This document shows positions 34,848-43,914 of a stretch of DNA of 64,000 bases, in pieces. A program made the position numbers and the translations under genes. Under the pieces are notes generated by a model. It was not told the origin of the DNA. It did no database searches and worked only from the letters and a program-made list of their open reading frames with translations. The stretch is from contig NZ_BOOO01000044.1 of the NCBI RefSeq assembly GCF_016863275.1, positions 21,120-85,119 of the forward strand, in the 5' to 3' direction. This DNA is from Planotetraspora mira (GTDB taxonomy: Bacteria; Actinomycetota; Actinomycetes; Streptosporangiales; Streptosporangiaceae). The first letter of the stretch is position 1. Each line of letters opens with the position of its first letter.

Positions 34848-34866
34848 TCGCCAGGACAGCCCCTAG
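34821..34866 (-). repeat. Right 46-bp inverted repeat
   Basis: This is the exact reverse complement of 33398-33443. It includes the transposase stop codon and ends in CTAG, whose CTA also supplies the stop codon of the neighbouring response-regulator gene. Confidence 0.9.
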
Positions 34867-35504
34867 TTGGCGAGGCCGGTTTCGTAGGCGTAGATGACGG
34901 CGTGGATGCGGTCGCGGAGCTGGAGCTTGGCGAGGATGCGGCTGACGTGGGTCTTGACGGTGCCTTCACCGATGACGAGACGGTCGGCTATCTCGTGGTT
35001 GGACATGCCTTGGGCGATGAGTGAAAGGACGTCGCGTTCGCGGGACGTCAGGAGGGCCAGGCCTGACCCGTCCGCCGGGCGCGTCGCCGTGTCGACGAAG
35101 TGCTTGACCAGGCGGCTGGTGACCGTGGGCGCGGCGACATTCTGGCCTGCGGCGACCGTCCGGATCGCGGTGACCAGGTCGGCCGCGAGGGTGTCTTTCA
35201 ACAGGAAACCCGCGGCACCCGCGTGCAGGCCCGCGTAGACGTATTCGTCCAGGTCGAAGGTGGTCAGGATGATCACATGCGGGCCGGTCGCGGAGCGCAG
35301 GCGGCGGGTCGCCTCGATGCCGTCGATCCCGGGCATCCGGACGTCCATGAGGACGACGTCAGGCGCCTCCCGCGCCGCCACTGACAACACCGCCAGACCG
35401 TCGGCGGCCTCACCGGCCACCCGGATGTCGTCGGTCTCGTCCAGGATCATGCGGAAGCCGGTGCGGACCAGGGCCTGGTCGTCGGCGATCACGACCCGGA
35501 TCAT
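34863..35504 (-). CDS. NarL/LuxR-family response regulator
   Basis: A 213-aa two-component regulator. The receiver domain has Asp8/Asp9 and the phospho-acceptor Asp54 (VLMDVRMPG). The C-terminal LuxR helix-turn-helix is LTSRERDVLSLIAQGMSNHEIADRLVIGEGTVKTHVSRILAKL. Its start overlaps the kinase stop as ATGA. Its stop codon TAG lies inside the CTAG at the IS-unit border, so the IS inserted exactly at the 3' end without harming the protein. It probably controls the divergent lipoprotein/ABC-exporter operon. Confidence 0.9.
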   Translation of the reverse strand: MIRVVIADDQALVRTGFRMILDETDDIRVAGEAADGLAVLSVAAREAPDVVLMDVRMPGIDGIEATRRLRSATGPHVIILTTFDLDEYVYAGLHAGAAGFLLKDTLAADLVTAIRTVAAGQNVAAPTVTSRLVKHFVDTATRPADGSGLALLTSRERDVLSLIAQGMSNHEIADRLVIGEGTVKTHVSRILAKLQLRDRIHAVIYAYETGLAN

Positions 35505-36808
35505 GCCGGCACCGCCACCGGCAGGACCGTGGTGACCTCGAAACCACCATGGTCGGCCGGTCCCGCCCTGAATGTCCCGCCCAGTGCGTTCACCCGTTCC
35601 GCGATGCCGCGCAGCCCGTTACCGAAGACCGGTGTCTCCCCGGCCGTGCCGGTGTCCGCGACCCTGATGTGCAAGGTGTCGGCGTTGAAGGACAGGTCCA
35701 CGCTGCAGCGGCTGCCCGGCGGAGCGTGCTTCAAGGCGTTCGTGAGCGCCTCCTGGACGATCCGGTAGGCGGACAACTCGATGCCCGCGGGCAGTGTGGC
35801 GGGCTCGCCGGTGACCGCGAACTCGACCGGGGTTCCGCTGGACCGGACGCTTTCGATCAGGTCGGGAAGCGCGGCCAGGCTGGGCTGGGGAGCGAGCGAC
35901 GGGTCGGTGCGTACCAGGCCGAGCAGCCGGCGCATCTCGGCCAGCGAGGCTCTTCCCGTCGTGATCACATTGGTCAGCGCGACCTCGCTGCGTTCCGGAT
36001 GCCGGCGCAGAGCCGCCTGCGCCCCCTGGGCCTGGACGACCATCACGGAAAGGCCATGGGCGACGACGTCATGGAGTTCGCGTGTGATCCGTCCGCGTTC
36101 GGTCGCGACGGCCAGGGCCGTCCGCTGCTCCTGTTCGCGTTCCAGGTCGGCCGCCCGCGCCTGAAGGACGGCCAGGTGGAAACGGCGGGTCCGGGCGTTG
36201 TCACCCGCGGCCCAGGCGATGCCCAGCAGCAGCGCTGGAACTACCGCATACGACAGAGCCTGCCACAGCACGTCCGACAGCGGGTCCGCCAGAGCGGGTT
36301 TGTCGACAGGGCCCTTCGGGTTGGTCTTCGCCAGGATGGTGAGCATCGGGGTGTCCAAGAGAGGACCGAACAGGCCGATGCCGACCAGCCCGGCTTCGAG
36401 GGTGACGAGCACCGCCAGCGACAGCCGGCGAGTACCGGCGGCACTCGCCAGCGCGTACAGAACGACCAGAACGACCAGGTCGAGGGGCAGCAGATCGCTG
36501 CCGAGCACCGCCTTGGGACTCGGCGAGACCAACATCGTCGCCGGCCAGCCAAGAAGGTGCGAGGCCGCGCACGCCGTGGCGAGCAGCATCGCCGCCAGCG
36601 GCCACCGGTGCCGGGCGAAGACGGCCGCGATCGCGAGCAGGGCCGCCAGCCACCAGCAGAGAATCTGCAGTCGCCAGTCGTCCACCGACCCGTAGACGCT
36701 GATCATCTTGCGCTGCGCCGGCGTGTCGAAGAAGGGGTCGGCGCCCAGCAGCGCACTGGTCACGGCGAGCACGATGACCATGGCGCAGTCACCCAGGAAC
36801 GTGCGCAT
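35501..36808 (-). CDS. Sensor histidine kinase of NarL-type two-component system
   Basis: A 435-aa kinase. Four to six membrane helices occupy residues ~10-205. The HisKA_3 box ITRELHDVVAHGLSVMVVQAQGA has the phospho-acceptor His246. The HATPase domain has EALTNALKHA (N box) and GNGLRGIAERV (G box). ATG 36808 starts a plausible first helix; an upstream in-frame extension to 36862 is less likely. It is translationally coupled to its regulator and divergent from the lipoprotein/exporter operon at 36920, the usual layout for a drug- or cell-wall-stress-sensing exporter module. Confidence 0.88.
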   Translation of the reverse strand: MRTFLGDCAMVIVLAVTSALLGADPFFDTPAQRKMISVYGSVDDWRLQILCWWLAALLAIAAVFARHRWPLAAMLLATACAASHLLGWPATMLVSPSPKAVLGSDLLPLDLVVLVVLYALASAAGTRRLSLAVLVTLEAGLVGIGLFGPLLDTPMLTILAKTNPKGPVDKPALADPLSDVLWQALSYAVVPALLLGIAWAAGDNARTRRFHLAVLQARAADLEREQEQRTALAVATERGRITRELHDVVAHGLSVMVVQAQGAQAALRRHPERSEVALTNVITTGRASLAEMRRLLGLVRTDPSLAPQPSLAALPDLIESVRSSGTPVEFAVTGEPATLPAGIELSAYRIVQEALTNALKHAPPGSRCSVDLSFNADTLHIRVADTGTAGETPVFGNGLRGIAERVNALGGTFRAGPADHGGFEVTTVLPVAVPA

Positions 36809-36919
36809 GGCGGCAGGGTATCCGCGCCGGCAGGAAAAGCGGATCTGTCGTGAGATATACATCCGGGTCCACCGGACGGCAGACGCGGCGGCCCGGGCGG
36901 CACGTTCAGCCTTGGGAGC

Positions 36920-37474
36920 ATGAAACGCATCCTTGCCTGTACGGCCCTGGCCCTGGTGTGCATCACCGGGTGCTCAGCCGCTGGCGGCGACGACACGCCG
37001 TCCCCCTCGCCCAGCCAGAACAACTTCCAGCGCTTGATGACGATCGGAAGGAAAATGGCCCAGTGCGCCCGGGCCCACGGCCACCCGAACTTCCCCGACC
37101 CGGTCGCGAACGTCGAAGGCGACGACATCGTCTTCAACCTTCCCGGTGGAAACGGCGATGTGAAGACCGTGTTCCGCTCGCTGGAGGGCTTCCCCGAGTG
37201 CAAGTCACTCCTCAACCAGATGTCGGACGCATCCCCACCCAGGAAGAGCAGGCCGCCCCGAGTGGGGGACCCGGGTCCGAAGGACGTGCCCGCCCTGCGG
37301 AACTTCGCGAAATGCCTGCGCCAGCACGGAATTCCGGAGTGGCCCGATCCCAAGGCCGACGGGACGTTCCCGCTGTCCGGGACGCCGCTGCAGGCCGAAG
37401 GCAAATCGAACCGCATCAGGACCGCCGCAACCGCGTGCGAGCAGTTCTGGTCCGGCAGGATCGGTGTCTCATGA
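36920..37474 (+). CDS. Lipoprotein, first gene of ABC exporter operon
   Basis: A 184-aa protein with a short signal peptide and lipobox ITGC (Cys18). The mature part contains two copies of a Cys-containing motif: AQCARAHGHPNFPDPV and AKCLRQHGIPEWPDPKADG. This CxRxHG-x2-xPDP pattern is common in actinobacterial lipoproteins beside MacB-type exporters. GGGAG precedes ATG 36920. Its stop overlaps the next gene's ATG (ATGA). It is probably an extracellular partner of the adaptor protein; the exact role is unknown. Confidence 0.8.
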   Translation: MKRILACTALALVCITGCSAAGGDDTPSPSPSQNNFQRLMTIGRKMAQCARAHGHPNFPDPVANVEGDDIVFNLPGGNGDVKTVFRSLEGFPECKSLLNQMSDASPPRKSRPPRVGDPGPKDVPALRNFAKCLRQHGIPEWPDPKADGTFPLSGTPLQAEGKSNRIRTAATACEQFWSGRIGVS

Positions 37475-38562
37475 GGACCACGCGCGTGCTCGTTGTCGTC
37501 GCCGTGGTCGCGGCGGCCGGGACCGGTGCCTGGGCGATCACCCGTCAAGATCCTGCCGCTCCCAAGGTGAGCGGATCGCCGGTGGCCGTCACGTCGGTGA
37601 CGGTCGGCCGGGGTGACATCGTCGCCCGGATGCCGCTCGGGGGGACCCTCGGCTACGACGGGTCGTTCACGATCGTCAGCCAGCTCCCGCCCGGAGTGAT
37701 CACCTCGGTTCCCGCACCGGGTGCGGTGATCAAGCGCGGCCGCCGCCTGTTCGCCGTCGGGGCTGCGTCCACGGTGCTGCTGTATGGCCGGACGCCCGCC
37801 TACCGGGCTTTCGCTCTGGGCATGGCCGACGGCGCCGACGTCAAGCAACTCGAACGCAACCTGGCCGCGCTGGGCATGGAGCCGGGGACCGTGGACCGGC
37901 ATTTCTCCGCCTCCACCGCAGCGGCCGTGCGGCGCTGGCAGAAGGCGCGCGGCCTGCCCTACGCGTCCTGGACGGGACGACTGGAGCCCGGCGACGTGAT
38001 CTTCCGGCCGGGGGCTGTGCGGGTCACGCAGATCCACAGCCCCGCGGGTGCTCTGGCCGGGCCCGGCGCTCAGGTGCTCGTGGTGAGCTCCACGACGAAG
38101 GTCGTCCGGGTCTCCCTGACGACCGATCGGCGGTCGCAGGTGCATGTGGGAGACCGGGTCAGCGTCTCCCTTTACGGATCTTCACACACCTATGACGGGC
38201 GGATCCGTTCCATCGGGAAGGTGGCGACCACGCCGCCCCAGCAGCAGCAGGGGCCGCCGGGTAGTGAGGGCCCGGCCACCATCCCGCTGACGATCAGCCT
38301 GGTCAAGCCGGGCAGAGAACTCGCCCAACTCGACCAGGCTCCGGTCAACGTCGACGTGATCAGCGAGCGGCGACAGGACGTGCTGACCGTCCCGGTCACC
38401 GCCCTGCTGGCCGGTACGAACGGCGGCTACCAGGTCGCGGTGCTGGACGGCACCGCTCGCAGGCTCGTCCAGGTCGTGCCCGGGGTCTACGACGACCAGT
38501 CGGGAACCGTCGAGGTGACCGGCGTCGAGGAGGGCGCCAAGGTGGAGGTGCCCGTCTCGTGA
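37471..38562 (+). CDS. Peptidoglycan-binding, HlyD-like efflux adaptor
   Basis: A 363-aa protein. One N-terminal membrane helix (residues ~5-23) is followed by a membrane-fusion-type barrel region. A peptidoglycan_binding_1 domain ([40 protein letters not shown], ~120-160) is set into it. It resumes with [41 protein letters not shown]. Such adaptors link a MacB-like exporter to the cell wall in Gram-positives. ATG 37471 overlaps the lipoprotein stop and its own stop overlaps the ATPase start (GTGA). Confidence 0.85.
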   Translation: MRTTRVLVVVAVVAAAGTGAWAITRQDPAAPKVSGSPVAVTSVTVGRGDIVARMPLGGTLGYDGSFTIVSQLPPGVITSVPAPGAVIKRGRRLFAVGAASTVLLYGRTPAYRAFALGMADGADVKQLERNLAALGMEPGTVDRHFSASTAAAVRRWQKARGLPYASWTGRLEPGDVIFRPGAVRVTQIHSPAGALAGPGAQVLVVSSTTKVVRVSLTTDRRSQVHVGDRVSVSLYGSSHTYDGRIRSIGKVATTPPQQQQGPPGSEGPATIPLTISLVKPGRELAQLDQAPVNVDVISERRQDVLTVPVTALLAGTNGGYQVAVLDGTARRLVQVVPGVYDDQSGTVEVTGVEEGAKVEVPVS

Positions 38563-38618
38563 ACCGCCCCGTGAACCGCCTCATGAACGATCTCATGAAC
38601 CGCCCCATGAACGATGTC
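38559..38618 (+). repeat. Five 12-bp tandem repeats, each beginning with a start codon
   Basis: Units of the form (GTG/ATG)AAC(CGC/GAT)-N3 occupy 38559-38618 in the reading frame of the ATPase gene, directly on the translational-coupling junction. Copy number changes would not shift the frame, only the number of possible starts. Confidence 0.8.
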
Positions 38619-39284
38619 GTGCTGTCCTTCGAGGGCGCGGTGAAGACCTACCCGGGCACGCCTCCCGTCGAGTCGCTGCGCGGGGTCGACCTGACCGTAC
38701 GGGCCGGGGAGATGGTCGCGGTCCTCGGGCCGTCCGGATCGGGCAAGACCACGCTGCTCAACCTTGCCGCCGGGCTCGACCGTCCCACCGCGGGGTCCGT
38801 CCACCTGGCCGGCGAGCGCATCGAGACGCTGTCGGACCGGCGGCTGTCCGGGCTGCGCGCCCACACGATCGGCGTCGTCTTCCAGCAGTTCTTCCTGCTC
38901 GACCATCTCACGGCCCTCGACAACGTCGCCGGCGGCCTGCTCTACCGCGGCCTGCCGCCGCGCCGCCGCCGTACCGCCGCCATGGACGCGCTCGATCGCG
39001 TCGGCCTGTCCCACCGGGTCGGCCATCTGACCCGCCTCCTGTCCGGCGGCGAACGCCAGCGGGTCGCCATCGCCCGCGCCCTGGTCGGTCGTCCCGCCCT
39101 CGTGCTGGCCGACGAGCCCACCGGCAACCTCGACTCGGCCAACGGCGACCAGATCCTCACCCTGCTCCGCGATCTCAACGCCGACGGCGTCACCTTGCTC
39201 GTGATCACCCACGATCCGCACGTCGCAGCCGCCTGTACCCGCCGCATCCAGATCCACGACGGCCGGATCGGCGGTGAGTCATGA
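38559..39284 (+). CDS. MacB-like ABC exporter ATP-binding subunit
   Basis: A 241-aa ATPase. Walker A is GPSGSGKTT (~58-66), Q-loop VVFQQFFLL, signature [16 protein letters not shown], and Walker [14 protein letters not shown]: the LolD/MacB pattern. The start is unusual. The first 20 residues ([20 protein letters not shown]) come from a 12-bp tandem repeat that offers five in-frame start codons (GTG 38559, GTG 38571, ATG 38583, ATG 38595, ATG 38607), of which GTG 38559 overlaps the upstream stop. Conserved sequence begins only after the repeat. The exported compound is unknown. Confidence 0.9.
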   Translation: MNRPVNRLMNDLMNRPMNDVVLSFEGAVKTYPGTPPVESLRGVDLTVRAGEMVAVLGPSGSGKTTLLNLAAGLDRPTAGSVHLAGERIETLSDRRLSGLRAHTIGVVFQQFFLLDHLTALDNVAGGLLYRGLPPRRRRTAAMDALDRVGLSHRVGHLTRLLSGGERQRVAIARALVGRPALVLADEPTGNLDSANGDQILTLLRDLNADGVTLLVITHDPHVAAACTRRIQIHDGRIGGES

Positions 39285-40465
39285 CCACGCCCGTCTCCCG
39301 GCTGCGCGCCGGTGATCTGGTGCCCCTTGCCACGGTCGGGCTGCGCAGCCGCAGGACGCGGACCGCGCTGTCGACCCTCGGCATCGCCATCGGCATCGCC
39401 GCGATCGTGGCGGTGCTGGGCATCACCCGGTCGAGCCAGTCCGAACTGCTCAGCCGGATCGACCGTCTCGGCACCAACCTGCTGACCGTGGCCGACCTCG
39501 GCGGCAACGAGGAGCCGCTGCCGCCGACCGCGCGCACGAGCATCGCCCGCACCGACGGCGTCGAACGCGTCACCGCCACCGCCCAACTCCCGGACACCGG
39601 CGTCTACCGCAACGATCGCATCCCCGGCGGACAGTCGGGCGGGCTGGAGGTCCGGGTCACCGAGACGACGCTGCTGTCCACCCTGGACGGCCACCTCGCG
39701 GCCGGCAGGTTCCTCACCTCGGCCACCAGCGGCTACCCGGTCGTGGTGCTCGGCCACGGGGCCGCGGACACGCTGGGCATCGCCCACCTGGATCCGGCCA
39801 CCCGCGTCTGGCTCGGCGGCCGATGGTTCACCGTCGCGGGCATCCTGCAGCCCGTCGAGCTCGCCCCCGAAATCGACCGGTCCGCGCTCATCGGCACCGG
39901 CGTGGCCGGCTCACTCGGCTACACCGGGCACCCCACCCGCCTCTACCTGCGCGCGGCCGTCGAGCACGTCACGAAAACCGCGGGCCTGCTGGCCCGTGCC
40001 GTCAATCCCCAGGCGCCCGAGAACGTCGCGGTCACCCGCCCGTCCGACGCGCTCGAATCCCGCTTGCTCGTCGCCGACTCCACCACATCCCTCCTCCTCG
40101 GCCTCGGCACCGTCGCCCTGCTCGTCGGGGGCATCGGCATCGCGAACGTCATGGTCATCTCCGTGCTGGAACGCCGCACCGAGATCGGCCTGCGCCGCGC
40201 CCTCGGTGCCACCCGCCCGCACATCGCCACCCAGTTCCTGCTCGAATCACTGCTCCTGGCCACGCTCGGCGGCCTCACCGGGACGATCCTCGGCGCAGGG
40301 GCGACCTACATCACCGCGATCAACCACCACTGGCAACCGCTCATCCCGCCCACGGGCATCGCCGCCGGCCTCGGCGCCGCTGTGCTGATCGGCGCGCTCG
40401 CGGGCCTCTACCCGGCCACGCGAGCCGCCCGCCTCGCCCCGACCGACGCGCTGCGCTCCGCCTGA
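39281..40465 (+). CDS. MacB-like ABC exporter permease (FtsX domain)
   Basis: A 394-aa permease. The first membrane helix (~30-50) is preceded by [28 protein letters not shown] large extracytoplasmic MacB_PCD domain follows (~65-265). The FtsX helices come next ([56 protein letters not shown] ... [20 protein letters not shown]). It overlaps the ATPase stop as ATGA. The five-piece system (two-component pair, lipoprotein, adaptor, ATPase, permease) fits export of a peptide- or drug-like compound. Confidence 0.9.
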   Translation: MTTPVSRLRAGDLVPLATVGLRSRRTRTALSTLGIAIGIAAIVAVLGITRSSQSELLSRIDRLGTNLLTVADLGGNEEPLPPTARTSIARTDGVERVTATAQLPDTGVYRNDRIPGGQSGGLEVRVTETTLLSTLDGHLAAGRFLTSATSGYPVVVLGHGAADTLGIAHLDPATRVWLGGRWFTVAGILQPVELAPEIDRSALIGTGVAGSLGYTGHPTRLYLRAAVEHVTKTAGLLARAVNPQAPENVAVTRPSDALESRLLVADSTTSLLLGLGTVALLVGGIGIANVMVISVLERRTEIGLRRALGATRPHIATQFLLESLLLATLGGLTGTILGAGATYITAINHHWQPLIPPTGIAAGLGAAVLIGALAGLYPATRAARLAPTDALRSA

Positions 40466-40543
40466 GCCACGCTGATTAGGGGAGGGGCGTAACGCGCAAG
40501 ACCCGTGCGGGTGCCCGGGCTGCTCGCATCAGGTGGCGGCCAG

Positions 40544-40990
40544 TCATTCCCACTGGTAGGGGAGGTATTTTCCGTCCAAGGTGATGACGACTCTGTCGCC
40601 TGCGGGGTCGGGGACCCGCTGGACGTCGAGGCGGAAGTTGATGGCGCTCATGATGCCGTCGCCGCACTGTTCGTGAATGAGCTCTTTGACGGTGGGCCCG
40701 TAGACCTGGATGACCTCGTAGAGCCGGTAGATGGTGGGGTCGACGGGCACGGCGGAGTCGAGGGCTCCGCGGGTGGGCTGCTGTTGGAAGGCGAGTGCCG
40801 CGTCCTCTCCGAGTTCGAGCAGGGCCGCTGCCGTTGCGGCCTCGTCCTTGCTCATCGGGTGCTGGCCGAGCAGCGCCGCCGTGGTCCATGCCAGGGGCCG
40901 GCCGACGGCTTGGGCGAGTTGTGCCCATGTCACGCCGGTGACCACCTTGGCGTGGCGTACGGCGGCTGCTGCTTCCTGCTTGGTGACCAT
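40544..40990 (-). CDS. cynS: Cyanate hydratase (cyanase)
   Basis: A 148-aa enzyme that converts cyanate and bicarbonate to ammonia and two CO2. An N-terminal helix-turn-helix-like domain (TWAQLAQAVGRPLAWTTAALLGQHPM) precedes the active-site domain. The three catalytic residues known from E. coli are present: Arg89, Glu92 (YRLYEVIQVYG) and Ser115 (GDGIMSAINF). The C-terminus LDGKYLPYQWE is close to the family's. GGAGAAG precedes ATG 40990. It is convergent with the exporter operon and no carbonic anhydrase or transporter gene lies beside it. Confidence 0.95.
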   Translation of the reverse strand: MVTKQEAAAAVRHAKVVTGVTWAQLAQAVGRPLAWTTAALLGQHPMSKDEAATAAALLELGEDAALAFQQQPTRGALDSAVPVDPTIYRLYEVIQVYGPTVKELIHEQCGDGIMSAINFRLDVQRVPDPAGDRVVITLDGKYLPYQWE

Positions 40991-41099
40991 GTCTTCTCCG
41001 TGGTGGTGGGGGTTGCCCTCACCTTCCGCCCATGAAGATCCACAGGTCAAAGCGTTTGCTCCTATCGGGTGATAGAGCGCGGCTATGTCAGGACGATCA

Positions 41100-42365
41100 T
41101 CACGGCCTTGCCGCGCCGTCGTCACCGACGGGACGGCGTGCGGGTCGTCTCGAGCGGGCGGAGACGGGGAGGACGCCGACGAGCAGTCCGGCCAGAGCGG
41201 CGGCGGCTCCGGTGATCACCACGGCGGGCCAACCGCCATCTCCCCAGGCCAGCGAGCCGAGCAGGGAGCCGAGCGCGATGCCCGAGAAGCGTAGGGCGAA
41301 GTAAAGAGTGTTGAGGCGATTGTGGGTGGCGGGATCGAGCGTGAACAGGATCGTCTGGCATACGGCCTGACCGCCCCAGACGCCGACATCGAGGATGAGC
41401 ACGCCCGCGGTCAGCCACCAGAGGCTGCTGCCGCCCGGCAGCAACACCAGCCACCCCGCGATGACCAGGCCGATGAGCGCCGCCAGGGCGCCGCGCCGCC
41501 CGAGGCGGTCGGCCATCCTGCCGGCGTAGGGCGAGGCGAGGGCACTGGCCGCGGCCACCAGCCCGAACAGTCCGATCCTCGTCGAGCCGACGTGGTAGTG
41601 CCGCTGCAGCAGGAACGTCAACGTCGTCCAGAAGGCGCCGAACGCGATCCCGACCAGCGCCCCCGAGAGGGTGATGCGCCGGATCAGCGGCTGGGAGACG
41701 AACAGCCGCGGGAGCGACGCCAGCGTGGCGCGATAGGCGGCGGCGCCGGTCTTCGGGACGCGGGGCAGCGCCCGTTGCAGAACCAGCATGAGCAGGAGGG
41801 TGAGCGCGCAGGAACAGCCGTACACGGCACGCCAGCCGGCCAACTCGGCGAACGCCCCCGAGTAGGCGCGGGAGGCGAGCACACCCACCAACAGTCCGCC
41901 TTGAACGGTGCCGACGATCCGCCCCCGGCCCACTTGCCCGTCCTGTCCTGCGGCCAGTGCGACGGCGAGGGGCGTGACCAGTTGGGGGATCGGGGACAGC
42001 AGGCCGACGGCGAAGCTCGACACGATCAGGCACCATGCCGAAGGAGACAGGGCGCAGGCGGCGAGCGCGAGCGCGGACGCCGTACCGAGGCAGAGGATCA
42101 GTCTGCGCCGGTCGTGGCTGTCGCCGGCCGGAACGAGCAGGAGGATGCCTGCCGCGTAACCCAGTTGCGTCGCCGTGGGGACGGCCCCGAGTGTGTCCGG
42201 GCCGACTCCCAGCGAGGTGGCCACGGCTCCCAGCAGAGGCTGGTTGAGGTAGACGTTGGCCGCCGTGACGGCGCTGGTGATCGCCAGCAGGACGGTCAGT
42301 CGCCGGTCCGGTCCACGGACCCCGGGGGCAGGGCCGAGGACAGGGGCGGAGTGGGGTTCGATCAC
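41100..42365 (-). CDS. MFS transporter (drug/metabolite efflux type)
   Basis: A 421-aa protein with 12 predicted membrane helices. The loop between helices 2 and 3 (PAGDSHDRRRLILC) and between 8 and 9 (AGRMADRLGRRGALAAL) carry the MFS A-motif (G-x3-D-R-x-G/R-R-R). The start is GTG 42365 (VIEPHSAPVLG); no ribosome site is seen, and TAACGT 8 bp upstream could be the -10 of a leaderless transcript. It is divergent from an AraC regulator. The substrate is unknown. Confidence 0.85.
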   Translation of the reverse strand: MIEPHSAPVLGPAPGVRGPDRRLTVLLAITSAVTAANVYLNQPLLGAVATSLGVGPDTLGAVPTATQLGYAAGILLLVPAGDSHDRRRLILCLGTASALALAACALSPSAWCLIVSSFAVGLLSPIPQLVTPLAVALAAGQDGQVGRGRIVGTVQGGLLVGVLASRAYSGAFAELAGWRAVYGCSCALTLLLMLVLQRALPRVPKTGAAAYRATLASLPRLFVSQPLIRRITLSGALVGIAFGAFWTTLTFLLQRHYHVGSTRIGLFGLVAAASALASPYAGRMADRLGRRGALAALIGLVIAGWLVLLPGGSSLWWLTAGVLILDVGVWGGQAVCQTILFTLDPATHNRLNTLYFALRFSGIALGSLLGSLAWGDGGWPAVVITGAAAALAGLLVGVLPVSARSRRPARRPVGDDGAARP

Positions 42366-42437
42366 GTGAGTCGACGTTAGGCCGGACTCGCACTGGCATA
42401 CTTTCGTGGCCACGCCATCGTCTATCGAGATTGCGCC

Positions 42438-43217
42438 ATGTACGGGAAGAGCGAGCACCGTGACGACTATCAGGACGTGCCCAGGCCGATCGCGGCGATG
42501 GCACGCGACCTTCCCGACCGCCATCACATCCCCGCTCACCGCCACCGGTGGGCTCAGCTGATCTACGGCACGACGGGGGCCGTCACCGTCGTCACCGACC
42601 ATGGCGTCTGGGTGGTTCCCGCCACTCGGGGAGTCTGGGTCCCGGCCGGTCTCACCCACGCGATGACCTGTGCGGGAGCGGTCGCCATGCGCACTCTCTA
42701 CATCGAGCCGCAGTCGGCCTGGCACCTGCCCTCGGCTCCCACCGTCGTCTCGGTCTCCCCGCTGCTGCGTGAACTCATCGACGAAGCGACCCGGCTTCCC
42801 GTCGAGTACGACCGTGACGGCCGTGACGGCAAGGTCATGGAACTGCTGCTCCTCCAGCTCGCACCGCACCCCGTCCCGGCACTGCACCTCCCGGCTCCGG
42901 CCGATGCCCGGCTCGACGAGCTCTGCGCGGCGATCCAGCGGGAGCCCGGCGACCAGTGGACCACCGCGGCCGCAGCGGCCCGCATGCACATGAGTCCGCG
43001 CAGCCTGCAGCGCAGATTCACCGCCGCGACCGGTATGAGCCTCGCCCGCTGGGTGCAGCAGGCCAGGCTCATCCACGCGGTGACCCTGCTCGCCAGGGGG
43101 ACACCGGTCACAAGCATCGCCACCGGCCTCGGCTACGCCACGCCCAGCGCATTCACCGCGATGTTCCGCCGCACGCTCGGCACCACCCCGACGGACTACT
43201 TCACCTACCCGCGCTGA
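42438..43217 (+). CDS. AraC-family regulator with cupin sensor domain
   Basis: A 259-aa regulator. The N-terminal cupin (HHIPAHRHRWAQLIYGTTGAVTVVTDHGVWVVPATRGVWVPAGLTHAM) is the metal-binding or effector-sensing barrel. The C-terminus (~160-255) has two AraC helix-turn-helix motifs (AAAARMHMSPRSLQRRFTAATGMSLARWVQQARLIHAVTLLARG... TSIATGLGYATPSAFTAMFRRTLGTTPTDYF). It lies divergent from the MFS gene with a 72-bp gap, so it most probably controls that transporter. Confidence 0.9.
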   Translation: MYGKSEHRDDYQDVPRPIAAMARDLPDRHHIPAHRHRWAQLIYGTTGAVTVVTDHGVWVVPATRGVWVPAGLTHAMTCAGAVAMRTLYIEPQSAWHLPSAPTVVSVSPLLRELIDEATRLPVEYDRDGRDGKVMELLLLQLAPHPVPALHLPAPADARLDELCAAIQREPGDQWTTAAAAARMHMSPRSLQRRFTAATGMSLARWVQQARLIHAVTLLARGTPVTSIATGLGYATPSAFTAMFRRTLGTTPTDYFTYPR

Positions 43218-43431
43218 GTACGCGTCGCCGATGCTTGCGCGGCTTGACTCCGCTGAACGGAGTGCCGAAGAAACAAGCCTCAGGGCCTGGAGTGCCGACC
43301 AGTGAGGTCCTCGAGTGTCTTGTCGGCGTGCTCGCTGTGCCATCGCGGGAGCATCTCCTACCAATACGGTTCGGACTCCTCGACCACGGCGTAGGTACGG
43401 TCCCATGCCTTGAACCTCACAGGCGGCAGGA

Positions 43432-43689
43432 TCATGACCCGTGGTGGCAACCCTGCGCGCGGCGCGTCTCATCGGTGCGATGGAAAAGGGCCACCAAGGC
43501 TGAAACGCCATGCTCTACGGCGTAGCACTCCGCATGGACGAGTCGGCGAGGTGAGCCGCGCAGGTCGTAGATGAAGGGGATCCAGTAACCCTTCCATCCG
43601 CCCTCAAGGACCCGGTCATCCATCGGATGCGACCCGACCCCTGGGCCATCAGGATCGATGTTCTTGTCGCAGACCGGACATATAAGCAT
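43432..43689 (-). CDS. Small probable zinc-binding protein (85 aa)
   Basis: The protein begins MLICPVCDKNIDPDGPG and continues to HAECYAVEHG. CPVC and a later HAEC give a CxxC...HxxC pattern that could bind zinc. ATG 43689 has GAAGGA upstream. A longer in-frame stretch to 43848 lacks conservation. I do not recognise the family. It sits alone between the AraC gene and a divergent membrane protein; the 214 bp between AraC and this gene hold nothing visible. Confidence 0.6.
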   Translation of the reverse strand: MLICPVCDKNIDPDGPGVGSHPMDDRVLEGGWKGYWIPFIYDLRGSPRRLVHAECYAVEHGVSALVALFHRTDETRRAQGCHHGS

Positions 43690-43914
43690 GAGGTGATCCT
43701 TCCCGCCATCAACCTCCGAGCTCAACTCACGTTCCAGGCCAAGAGGTCCGCTATCCACGCAACATCTCGTTCCGCGGACCGGTGAGCATGCAGGTCGAGT
43801 GGACCGCCGGGGAGCGCGCCTCGTGACGATCGACCGGGATCGCCACACCTCCTGTTGATCGCGACTCGATCACGGCGCATTCTGGGAAAGCGGCGCGAGA
43901 CCCGGAGGAGATGA

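Larger units (their letters stand above)
33398..34866. mobile_element. IS5-family-derived unit with 46-bp perfect ends and a passenger gene
   Basis: The two ends (33398-33443 and 34821-34866) are perfect inverted copies of 46 bp, each starting with CTAG, a palindrome often duplicated by IS5-group elements. The right end contains the last codons of the transposase (ALVIWLRS and stop). The left end is thus an inverted copy of the transposase 3' end and reaches to within 12 bp of the passenger gene's stop. Inside lie a mycothiol-dependent-enzyme gene (minus strand) and a decayed transposase. It may be a composite element whose left IS copy has been deleted to 46 bp. Confidence 0.75.

Noticed and set aside
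38559..38618. Possible CRISPR-like repeats
   Set aside because: Units are 12 bp, without spacers and in a reading frame; this is a coding tandem repeat. No CRISPR array was seen in the window.
40466..40543. Hairpin-like ACCCG/CGGGT near 40510
   Set aside because: Stem is only about 5 bp and not followed by T-run; too weak to call a terminator.
43678..43692. A GGATCACCTC stretch identical to the 3' tail of 16S rRNA
   Set aside because: Only about ten bases match; upstream is not rRNA. It is simply the leader of the small zinc-protein gene.
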